Source of the DNA: Paenibacillus sp. FSL H8-0048
GTDB lineage: Bacteria > Bacillota > Bacilli > Paenibacillales > Paenibacillaceae
Direction: 5' to 3'
Length of the DNA stretch: 64,000 nt
NCBI RefSeq assembly: GCF_038002825.1
Contig: NZ_JBBODF010000001.1
Location: 2,294,001 to 2,358,000, forward strand
Shown: positions 18,648 through 28,685 of the stretch, piece by piece
Numbering within the stretch: the first letter of the stretch is position 1
How the letters are laid out: each line of letters begins with the position of its first letter
Position numbers and translations under genes: made by a program
The notes under the pieces: model-generated
What the model was told of the DNA's origin: nothing
Seen by the model: only the letters and a program-made list of their open reading frames with translations
Database searches by the model: none

Positions 18648-20045
18648 TTACCCGATGCTTCCTTCCATCTCGAATTTTATGAGGCGATTCATCTCTACCG
18701 CATATTCCATCGGCAGCTCCTTGGTGAACGGCTCGATGAAGCCCATGATAATCATCTGTGTGGCATCGGCTTCGGAGAGACCACGGCTCATGAGGTAGAA
18801 TAGCTGCTCCTCAGACACCTTGGAGACCGTCGCTTCATGCTCAAGCACAATGTTATCGTTCATGATCTCATTGTAAGGAATCGTGTCCGAGGTGGACTCG
18901 TTATCCAGAATGAGTGTATCGCATTTGATATTGGATTTTGCGCCTTCTGCCTTGCGGCCGAAGGAAGCGAGTCCGCGGTAAGTAACCTTGCCGCCGTGCT
19001 TGCTGATCGACTTGGATACAATCGTAGAGGTGGTGTCCGGTGCCAAGTGAATCATTTTGGCGCCTGCATCCTGATGCTGGTCCTTACCCGCTACTGCGAT
19101 GGACAATACAGAACCCTTGGCTCCACGGCCCTTAAGTACCACTGCCGGATATTTCATCGTCAGCTTGGAGCCGATGTTGCCGTCTACCCATTCCATGGTA
19201 GCATTCTCTTCGGCAACCGCACGTTTGGTAACAAGATTATAGATGTTCGGTGCCCAGTTCTGAATGGTGGTATAACGGACACGCGCATTCTTCATGCACA
19301 GAATCTCAACCACGGCGCTGTGCAGCGAGTTCGTGCTGTAGATCGGGGCAGTACAGCCTTCAACGTAATGCACGAAGCTGTCTTCGTCTGCCAGAATCAG
19401 AGTACGCTCGAATTGTCCCATATTCTCGGAGTTGATGCGGAAGTAAGCCTGCAATGGAACTTCGCACTTCACACCCTTCGGAACATAAATGAAGCTGCCT
19501 CCTGACCATACAGCACTGTTAAGTGCGGCGAACTTGTTGTCAGCAGGAGGAATAATCGTACCGAAGAACTTCTTGAACAGTTCCGGGTGATCACGCAGTG
19601 CAGAATCCGTATCCGTGAAGATTACACCCTGATCTTCCAGGTTCTGCTGCATGCTGTGATAGACTACCTCGGATTCATACTGTGCAGAGACACCGGCAAG
19701 GAACTTCTGCTCCGCTTCCGGAATTCCCAGCTTGTCGAAGGTCTCCTTAATCTCGGAAGGAACCTCTTCCCAAGTCTTGCCCTGCTTCTCGGAAGGTCTA
19801 ACATAATATTGGATATCCTCGAAATCCAGATCATCCAGATTGCCGCCCCACTGTGGCATTGGCATCTTACGGAACTGCTCCAGGGATTTCAGCCGGAATT
19901 CCAGCATCCATTCAGGCTCATTCTTAATCGCGGAGATTTCCCGGACGATTTCTTCCGTGAGTCCTTTACCAGACTGAAATATCGACTTGTGCTCGTCACG
20001 GAATCCGTACTGGTATTCCTCCATATCAGGCGCTTTCTTAGCCAT
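18648..20045 (-). CDS. sufB: Fe-S cluster assembly scaffold SufB
   Basis: A 465-residue SufB, the scaffold of the SufBCD complex on which iron-sulfur clusters are built. The family core is clear: [32 protein letters not shown] and the C-terminal [18 protein letters not shown] followed by [19 protein letters not shown]. It is related in its C-terminal half to SufD at 21709. ATG start after AAGGAGG. Last gene of sufC-sufD-sufS-sufU-sufB, the order used in Bacillus and relatives, which lack SufA and SufE. Confidence 0.98.
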   Translation of the reverse strand: MAKKAPDMEEYQYGFRDEHKSIFQSGKGLTEEIVREISAIKNEPEWMLEFRLKSLEQFRKMPMPQWGGNLDDLDFEDIQYYVRPSEKQGKTWEEVPSEIKETFDKLGIPEAEQKFLAGVSAQYESEVVYHSMQQNLEDQGVIFTDTDSALRDHPELFKKFFGTIIPPADNKFAALNSAVWSGGSFIYVPKGVKCEVPLQAYFRINSENMGQFERTLILADEDSFVHYVEGCTAPIYSTNSLHSAVVEILCMKNARVRYTTIQNWAPNIYNLVTKRAVAEENATMEWVDGNIGSKLTMKYPAVVLKGRGAKGSVLSIAVAGKDQHQDAGAKMIHLAPDTTSTIVSKSISKHGGKVTYRGLASFGRKAEGAKSNIKCDTLILDNESTSDTIPYNEIMNDNIVLEHEATVSKVSEEQLFYLMSRGLSEADATQMIIMGFIEPFTKELPMEYAVEMNRLIKFEMEGSIG

Positions 20046-20082
20046 GGTGTCAGCCTCCTTGTGTATGTTATTGATAAGCTTC

Positions 20083-23010
<2,928 letters not shown>

Positions 23011-23035
23011 AAGTGGTTTCCTCCTTCCAGCGTTT

Positions 23036-23818
23036 CTAAGCTTCTTGTCCTACAGTTTCGTCTTCAATGCCGAGCTCTTCCTTAATCCATTCGTAACCTT
23101 CTGCTTCCAGTTTCTGTGCCAGCTCAGGACCGCCGGATTTCACAATCCTTCCCTGCATCATGACATGCACATAGTCAGGCTTGATATAGTTAAGCAACCG
23201 CTGATAGTGGGTAATGACCAGGAATCCGCGTTCCGGGCTGCGCATGGAGTTCACGCCGTCGGCAACAATTTTGAGGGCATCGATATCAAGGCCGGAGTCA
23301 ATTTCGTCAAGGATGACGATCTTCGGGTCCAGCATCATCATTTGCAGAATCTCGTTACGCTTCTTCTCCCCGCCGGAGAAGCCTTCGTTCAGATAGCGGT
23401 GCAGGAATTCAGGATTCATATCCAGCTCCTTCATCTTGGCTTCCATCAGCCGGATGAAACGGATCAGCGAGATTTCACTGCCCTCCTCACGGCGGGAGTT
23501 GATCGCACTGCGCATGAAGTCAGAATTAGTTACACCGCTAATCTCACTTGGATACTGCATTGCCAGAAACAAGCCGGCACGGGCGCGTTCATCCACTGCC
23601 ATCTCCAGCAGGTCTTCACCTTCGAGTACAGCGGTGCCTTCTGTAACTTCATACTTAGGGTGTCCCATCAGCGCTGAAGCCAGCGTACTTTTACCAGTAC
23701 CGTTCGGGCCCATGATCGCGTGAATTTCTCCGCCCTTCATCTGAAGGTTAATCCCCTTCAGAATTTCTTTTCCTTCAATCGTCGCTTTCAGTCCCTCAAT
23801 GACAAATTCTGCTGCCAT
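23036..23818 (-). CDS. sufC: Fe-S cluster assembly ATPase SufC
   Basis: A 260-residue ABC-type ATPase of the SufBCD complex. Walker A is GPNGTGKST, signature FSGGEKKRNE, Walker B IVILDEIDSGLD, followed by the H-loop LVITHYQRLL. The start is ATG 23818 (MAAEFVIEGL) after GGAGGG; 18 further codons upstream have no ribosome site. First gene of the suf operon, 100 bases downstream of a strong promoter with a Fur-like box. Confidence 0.97.
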   Translation of the reverse strand: MAAEFVIEGLKATIEGKEILKGINLQMKGGEIHAIMGPNGTGKSTLASALMGHPKYEVTEGTAVLEGEDLLEMAVDERARAGLFLAMQYPSEISGVTNSDFMRSAINSRREEGSEISLIRFIRLMEAKMKELDMNPEFLHRYLNEGFSGGEKKRNEILQMMMLDPKIVILDEIDSGLDIDALKIVADGVNSMRSPERGFLVITHYQRLLNYIKPDYVHVMMQGRIVKSGGPELAQKLEAEGYEWIKEELGIEDETVGQEA

Positions 23819-23920
23819 AATTATTATTCCCTCCATTGATCGATTTGCGAAATCAGAAAGTTGTATTGTCACAGGTTAACCCTGATTACAAGCATTTAGA
23901 TTTTTTATCACATTGTAATT

Positions 23921-23958
23921 ATTATAAAGTGAATCAGGATGATTATCAATGATTCTCA
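23921..23958 (-). promoter_or_regulatory. suf promoter with overlapping Fur-like box
   Basis: Minus strand: -35 TTGATA (23944-23949), exactly 17 bases, -10 TATAAT (23921-23926). The 19-base TGAGAATCATTGATAATCA (23940-23958) overlaps the -35 and resembles the Fur box GATAATGATAATCATTATC. Iron-responsive repression is inferred from position and similarity. Confidence 0.75.
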
Positions 23959-23967
23959 CTAATTTTA

Positions 23968-25014
23968 TTACAAAGGTCCGGTTTTTACAAATGAATTCAG
24001 CTCTATTCTTACTTCTGGAGGCAAAGCTACGGATTCAGGACCCCTATTGCCCCCGCCCAGTTCCAGCACAGCAACGATCCGCTCCAGCGGACGAAGTCCA
24101 AGTGCCTTACACCGTTCCCGTTCATACACCCATTCCGGAATGTGTCGGCGTACCTGCCACGGTTCAGATTTGGCCAGCAGCTGAAAATTCTGAACGAGAC
24201 AGCAGACTGCGGCATAATCTTCCTGCTGCTTATGAGGATCGGCTTCTTCTGTGGCTACAACCAGAAGCAACGGCAGCACAACCTGCTCCTCTACGGAGCT
24301 GAGTTGACGGGCAACCTCGCTGCCCGTTACATAGATGAACCGCCACGGTTGCCTCAGACCGTCATTCGGTGCCCAGACCGCTTCGTTCAACAGCTTCAGG
24401 ACGTTCTGTGGAGAGATCAGAGAGGAGCCCGGGAGCAGGCTGCCGTCTTCGCCGATTGTAGTCCAGCTTCGTTCTGCCGGTTTTCTTTTCCGGGCCCTTG
24501 GCGTCTTCTCAAAGTAGCCGATTTCCAGAATTCCGGCAATCCTTTCTCCCTCATGCATACCAATTTTTTCATATAAAGACTCGCTGAGAATCATGGGATC
24601 TGTATACCACAGCATGCCAAGTCCCTGCTCCCAGCCCAGCAGCTGGACGTTCTGCATGATGCTGCAGACCGCGGCAAAATTCACATCCCGCTGCTGCTGC
24701 GTATCGGCGGCTTCAGCAATGAAGATGATGTGGGCCGGTGTATTTATGATTTGCTTCTTCAAAAGTTCGGTCATTTTGGCAGGAAGGAGCTTGGCGAGAG
24801 GGCTTCCCTTCACCTTCGCGATCATACATTCAGCCAATTCATCCCGGGACTCGGGGTCTCCGGCATAAAGACAGCGCCAGTGAGGTGTTCCCTCGGCCTC
24901 GTATAGACCGGCGGCTTCATTCAGTAAAGATACAATAGCCTCCTGCTCAACCGGCGCATCGGTGAATCTCCTGACAGTCCGCCGTTCTTTTATGGTGCCT
25001 GACACATCCTTCAC
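23968..25014 (-). CDS. Tandem-domain nitroreductase family protein
   Basis: A 348-residue protein with two nitroreductase-like halves. The first (about 1-185) starts IKERRTVRRFTDAPVEQEA, the usual FMN-contact region. The second (about 200-345) has LLNEAVWAPNDGLRQPWRFIYV, the classic substrate/flavin segment, but lacks an RRSxR-like start. Each half contains a similar AAVC(S/C)(I/L)(M/V)QN(V/F)QLL helix, consistent with internal duplication. Family members reduce nitro compounds, quinones or flavins with NAD(P)H. I prefer GTG 25014 (7 bases after GGGGAGG) over ATG 25020, which is too close. Divergent from a MarR regulator. Confidence 0.85.
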   Translation of the reverse strand: MKDVSGTIKERRTVRRFTDAPVEQEAIVSLLNEAAGLYEAEGTPHWRCLYAGDPESRDELAECMIAKVKGSPLAKLLPAKMTELLKKQIINTPAHIIFIAEAADTQQQRDVNFAAVCSIMQNVQLLGWEQGLGMLWYTDPMILSESLYEKIGMHEGERIAGILEIGYFEKTPRARKRKPAERSWTTIGEDGSLLPGSSLISPQNVLKLLNEAVWAPNDGLRQPWRFIYVTGSEVARQLSSVEEQVVLPLLLVVATEEADPHKQQEDYAAVCCLVQNFQLLAKSEPWQVRRHIPEWVYERERCKALGLRPLERIVAVLELGGGNRGPESVALPPEVRIELNSFVKTGPL

Positions 25015-25053
25015 TCTCATTCCTCCCCGAATATAGCTTGGTATATAAAATGA

Positions 25054-25175
25054 TTTACCAGTAAACTATATTTTCAAAATCGAGGAATGTCAATCCAATA
25101 TTGCAATAGTTAAATCTGTTATTTAATTAGCTATAGTATAAAAAACAACTCTTCATTAACATTAGTTTACTAATG
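25054..25175. promoter_or_regulatory. Candidate MarR operators between nitroreductase and marR
   Basis: Two palindromes in the divergent gap share AGTAAACTA. TTTAC-CA-GTAAA is at 25054-25065, next to the nitroreductase start. CATTAGT-TT-ACTAATG is at 25160-25175, next to the MarR start. Size and placement suit MarR dimers. No biochemical proof. Confidence 0.6.
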
Positions 25176-25231
25176 AATAATAATGAATTAGAATAGAATT
25201 AATATATACAAGAAGGAGTGGCCTGTCCCCC

Positions 25232-25714
25232 ATGTATCCAGCCGAAGGACTTAAGCGCCTGCTGTATGAGCGTTTCATCCATTTATCCCATTTATCCGAG
25301 GAATATATTGCCGCTGAGGAGAATACTATTGCTGAACTCCTGCAGGAGCGCGGGATCACGTTCTCATCAACCAGTCTAACCAGCATTCATGTCCTTGATT
25401 GTATCGGCAATAACGAGCCGATTAACAGCACTGCAATCGCGGACAAAATGAAGCTGTCCAAGGCGAGCATCACCAAAATCAGCACCAAGCTCCTGCAGGA
25501 TGGCTGCATCAAGCGCAGCCGGATGAACGACAACAAGAAAGAGGTGTACTTCAGCCTTGCCCCTAAAGGCAGACAGCTCTTTGACCTCCACGCCAAGATG
25601 CATGAGCACCTTGAACAGAAATTTCTCGAGAGCATGAACTCCTTCACAGAGCCGGAGCTGCAGGCTTCGCTGAAATTCGTTCAAACAATAATTGATCATA
25701 GTCCAAAAAAATAA
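25232..25714 (+). CDS. MarR family transcriptional regulator
   Basis: A 160-residue winged-helix regulator. The helix-turn-helix runs through STAIADKMKLSKASITKISTKLLQDG (about 67-95) and the wing through RSRMNDNKKEVYFSLAPKGRQLF. Helices at both ends form the dimer interface. MarR proteins are usually repressors that release DNA on binding small aromatic or oxidising compounds. It starts at ATG behind AAGGAG. It faces away from the nitroreductase gene, so control of that gene and of itself is the natural inference, supported by palindromes in the gap. Confidence 0.92.
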   Translation: MYPAEGLKRLLYERFIHLSHLSEEYIAAEENTIAELLQERGITFSSTSLTSIHVLDCIGNNEPINSTAIADKMKLSKASITKISTKLLQDGCIKRSRMNDNKKEVYFSLAPKGRQLFDLHAKMHEHLEQKFLESMNSFTEPELQASLKFVQTIIDHSPKK

Positions 25715-25732
25715 AGCCTCCCGAAGGGAGGC
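25701..25732 (-). terminator. Terminator of the dps gene
   Basis: Stem GCCTCCC and GGGAGGC with a 3-base loop (25716-25732). On the minus strand it is followed by TTTATTTTTTT, which runs into the end of the convergent marR gene. Confidence 0.88.
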
Positions 25733-25771
25733 TTGGCTTCGTCTACTTCATTATTTGACGCTACCCGGCAA

Positions 25772-26233
25772 TCAGCCCAGGAAAGCGCGCAGCATCCACT
25801 GGTTCTTCTCCAGATCCGTGCGGATTTTGATGAACAGGTCTGCTGTCGGCTGGTCGCTGATTTCTTCTGCCAGCTCGATGCCTTCTGTCAGTTCTTCCGC
25901 TACTGTAGCGAAATCCTCAATCAGCGCCTGAACCATACCGCGGGCATCTTCTTTGCCTGTGGCTTCCTGAATGGTAGCCAGTTCCAGATATTCTTTCATA
26001 GTTGCTGCAGGGCTGCCTTTGATGCTCAGCAGTCGCTCAGCCACCTCGTCCATTTTGAGTGTAATGTCATCGTAGAGCTCTTCGAACTTCACATGTAGTG
26101 CGAAGAACTGCTCACCCTTCACATACCAGTGATAGTTATGCACCTTCACATATAATACGTTAAGGTTGGCAACCTGACGGTTCAGTACCTGTTCCAATGA
26201 AGCGGTATTCACTTTGTTTGATGCTTTAGCCAT
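25772..26233 (-). CDS. Dps family ferritin-like DNA-protecting protein
   Basis: A 153-residue Dps-type miniferritin, which stores iron and detoxifies peroxide as a dodecamer. The ferroxidase ligands are in the helix HNYHWYVKGEQFFALHVKFEELYDD (His35, His47, and the acidic residues after it). The trailing helix motif DEVAERLLSIKG is typical. Length is normal. The N-terminus is short and has few Lys, so DNA binding through an N-terminal tail is doubtful. ATG start behind AAGGAAGGG. A single gene with its own terminator. Confidence 0.94.
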   Translation of the reverse strand: MAKASNKVNTASLEQVLNRQVANLNVLYVKVHNYHWYVKGEQFFALHVKFEELYDDITLKMDEVAERLLSIKGSPAATMKEYLELATIQEATGKEDARGMVQALIEDFATVAEELTEGIELAEEISDQPTADLFIKIRTDLEKNQWMLRAFLG

Positions 26234-26450
26234 GAGATAATCCCTTCCTTATCCATCGAATTTAGCCGGCTGCTTGTCCATTGTCCGGCCATGCAGTTGT
26301 CTATTCTTCATTTACCCTTCTGCCCTGTGGGCGAAACAAGCTTGACCCCGGGCAAGCCTTCACCCCCGTGGCCATAAACAAGCCTCTGTCCTACCCCGTA
26401 GGATGAACCAAGCAGGCGGCGGTTATGCTAAATGATACGGTTCAAAGAGA

Positions 26451-26488
26451 ATAAAATCAGCCAAGGGGCAGAGATGCTCCTTGGCTGA
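26451..26488 (-). terminator. Terminator of yunC
   Basis: Minus-strand perfect arms TCAGCCAAGG and CCTTGGCTGA followed by TTTTATT, 18 bases past the stop. Confidence 0.85.
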
Positions 26489-26505
26489 CTACATCGCTAT
26501 GCGCC

Positions 26506-26808
26506 TTACATCATTAGCAGCAGGGCCTCTGCACCGGACATACCCGGAACAATTCCCAGCTTCTCTGCTTCTATAGTTACAGACTCCAGCGGCGCAGCCA
26601 GCAGCTGATTAAGCGTGCGCACCCCGACAGCCCTTGCCGCAATAATCTGCCGGTCGCTCAGCACCTCATTCAACAGTCCGATATCCAGCGCCCCGCACAT
26701 GATATATCCCTTGTCTGTACTGATGCTGAGCAGCGTAGTTTTGGGCAGCTTCACCTCAACACCCACCAGGACATGGTCGCCCACCTGCATAGGCTCTAAC
26801 GTTACCAT
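26506..26808 (-). CDS. yunC: YunC family (DUF1805) protein
   Basis: A 100-residue protein matching the DUF1805/YunC family of unknown function. Family marks are LPKTTLLSISTDKGYIMCGALD, then LLNEVLSDRQIIAARAVGVRT and the C-terminal GMSGAEALLLM. The start is ATG 26808, 8 bases after AGGAGG. The GTG three codons earlier overlaps the ribosome site. Single gene with terminator. Confidence 0.92.
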   Translation of the reverse strand: MVTLEPMQVGDHVLVGVEVKLPKTTLLSISTDKGYIMCGALDIGLLNEVLSDRQIIAARAVGVRTLNQLLAAPLESVTIEAEKLGIVPGMSGAEALLLMM

Positions 26809-27022
26809 TTGCAGCACCTCCTTCTTTTCACATACACGTTGTAGGTTATGCTTCCGCTTCAGAGCGCGTGTGGACGATGGTCCTAGTTCATAGAGAAATT
26901 GGAGGGGTCAGAAGTCCTTATTTCTATGTAAGAGGGTATATAATTTCCGCTAATTTAGTGGTATAGTTTATATACTAATTTAAATTAAAGAAATCGTGAC
27001 TAACGATTAAGCTGGGGGATTA

Positions 27023-27556
27023 ATGGATAAGAAACTACAACATACCGACGGCAATTATTTATTTAATGTCGACATCCTGATTAATGCCCGCACGAACCCG
27101 CTTGCGCTGCAGTTCCTGCTTGAAATGTTGAATGCCAGCGACAAAGTCACGGATTTCAACATCAACTCCGGGCTGGAGCTTGGAAGAGCCATTGATCATC
27201 TGCTGAAGTCCGCAAAAATGGCTATAAAGAATGACGCTTTGACAACTTCACCTGTGCCGGTGAAATTGCCAGAGAAGCCGGCAGACCCTCCGGCGGCCAA
27301 GCCTGCGGAGAAGCCAGCGGCCAAAAAGCCGGCGGCAGCACCGGTAGAAACTCCTGCTGATGTATTCGGCAAAATCAGGCAGTACATTCAGAATAACCAG
27401 TTGGTCCGGCTTCGTGCGAACCGGCACGGCAAGCAGGTGTCCATGCCCTGCCGTATTCTGAATTTTGACGAAACCGAGAACTCGCTGAGTGTATACCATG
27501 AGGACGAGAAGCAGGTCTACACATTCAAGCTTAATGAAATCGATGAATTTCTGTAA
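27023..27556 (+). CDS. Hypothetical protein with Pro/Ala/Lys-rich linker
   Basis: A 177-residue protein I cannot assign. An N-terminal part of about 75 residues (YLFNVDILINARTNPLALQFL) looks helical. It is joined by a low-complexity linker (about 78-112) made of PAEKP/AAKKP-type repeats to a C-terminal part (113-177) with a likely beta fold, KQVSMPCRILNFDETENSLS then VYTFKLNEIDEFL. The layout suggests two small cytoplasmic domains on a flexible tether. No signal peptide or membrane segment. ATG after GGGGGA. The stop lies inside the arm of a strong terminator. Confidence 0.82.
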   Translation: MDKKLQHTDGNYLFNVDILINARTNPLALQFLLEMLNASDKVTDFNINSGLELGRAIDHLLKSAKMAIKNDALTTSPVPVKLPEKPADPPAAKPAEKPAAKKPAAAPVETPADVFGKIRQYIQNNQLVRLRANRHGKQVSMPCRILNFDETENSLSVYHEDEKQVYTFKLNEIDEFL

Positions 27557-27606
27557 GACGAAGAAGCACCCCCTCCGGGTTCCGGGGGCGGGTGCTTCTT
27601 CGTCTT
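27555..27606. terminator. Bidirectional terminator
   Basis: Very long perfect arms AAGACGAAGAAGCACC and GGTGCTTCTTCGTCTT, with an inner CCC/GGG pairing, between convergent genes. Confidence 0.85.
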
Positions 27607-27641
27607 ACCGTTATTGTGCGAATACATACTCCGGCTTCACT

Positions 27642-28019
27642 TCACTTCTTGCGCGAAAAGGCCTCCAAGGCGAGGAAGATCCAGCCCGCAATGAAGCATA
27701 CGCCTCCCAGCGGAGTGATCGCCCCCAGAACCTTGATGCCGGAAATACTGAGGATATACAAGCTGCCCGAGAACAGGATCACCCCGGCAACCATCAGCCG
27801 CCCTGCCCAGAGCAGACGTGCGCTTTCGCCCAACTGCCCTGCGGCAAGCCCGATAAGGATCAGGGCCAGCGCGTGGAACATATGATACTGGACGCCCGTC
27901 TCGTATACCTGCAGATAGTGCTCACTGATTTTAGGCTTCAGGATATGCGATCCGAACGCACCGATGGCAACGGACAGCATACCCAGCAAGGCTCCCCAGC
28001 CGATCAATCTTCGTTGCAT
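27642..28019 (-). CDS. DUF423 family membrane protein (YwdK-like)
   Basis: A 125-residue membrane protein of the DUF423 family, function unknown. It has four hydrophobic segments and the signature AIGAFGSHIL followed by YETGVQYHMFHALALI and GSLYILSISG. A basic RKK end follows the last segment. ATG start behind GGAAGGAG. Single gene. Confidence 0.92.
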   Translation of the reverse strand: MQRRLIGWGALLGMLSVAIGAFGSHILKPKISEHYLQVYETGVQYHMFHALALILIGLAAGQLGESARLLWAGRLMVAGVILFSGSLYILSISGIKVLGAITPLGGVCFIAGWIFLALEAFSRKK

Positions 28020-28186
28020 AGATATACAGCTCCTTCCCTGAGTTGAACTTCTCCTATCTTAACGTATCTGCTTCGCCTTTTGCCAGCTGCATTATTCTGA
28101 GCGTATATGCGCTGAAGACTTGCATTTAGAGCGGTGTTATGATGAAGTGGTAGTAATAACCTATTACATCCCAAGGAGTGCAGCCC

Positions 28187-28600
28187 ATGGATTATCATTC
28201 ACCTCCTCTCGAACAAGATACGAATCCGGAATACGAATATCAGGAGAATAAACGCGACTATAAGCACTCCGGCCCCGGTATCGCTTCGTTCGTAATCGCT
28301 CTGCTTACTTTGGTCTGCTACGCGGTTACCTTCGTGTATGTAGGAGCTCAAGCGTCTTCTCTGATGAATGAGCACAATAAACTGATTGCCGATTCGGCAG
28401 AAACGATCATGTATCTGGGCCTGACCATGCTCATCCTTGTCGCAGTGAATATCATCGGGGCGGTTACCGGCATTATCGGTCTGACCCTGCGCAGACGGCG
28501 TAAGGTATTTGCTGTCATCGGCATCATCATCAACGCCGGCTTCCTGCTTCTGTTCATGCTTCTGCTATCCGTTGTGTTCGTGAATGCCGGAGCGTCCTGA
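28187..28600 (+). CDS. Small multi-pass membrane protein of unknown function
   Basis: A 137-residue protein. A charged, Tyr/Glu-rich N-terminal tail (about 30 residues) precedes three hydrophobic segments: IASFVIALLTLVCYAVTFVYV, TMLILVAVNIIGAVTGIIGL and VIGIIINAGFLLLFMLLLSV (family resemblance to small DUF4064/DUF4190-like proteins is only impressionistic). The start is ATG 28187, 8 bases from AAGGAG; a GTG at 28178 overlaps that ribosome site. Confidence 0.8.
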   Translation: MDYHSPPLEQDTNPEYEYQENKRDYKHSGPGIASFVIALLTLVCYAVTFVYVGAQASSLMNEHNKLIADSAETIMYLGLTMLILVAVNIIGAVTGIIGLTLRRRRKVFAVIGIIINAGFLLLFMLLLSVVFVNAGAS

Positions 28601-28616
28601 TTTCCGCTCAACAGCA

Positions 28617-28656
28617 AACACAGCATATCCCTTAACCGGGACATGCTGTGTTTTTT
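28617..28656 (+). terminator. Terminator
   Basis: Arms AACACAGCAT and ATGCTGTGTT, inner CCC/GGG pairing, then a T run. It lies 17 bases past the stop. Confidence 0.88.
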
Positions 28657-28685
28657 GGTGCAGCCCTCTAGAGAGAGCCGGACTT

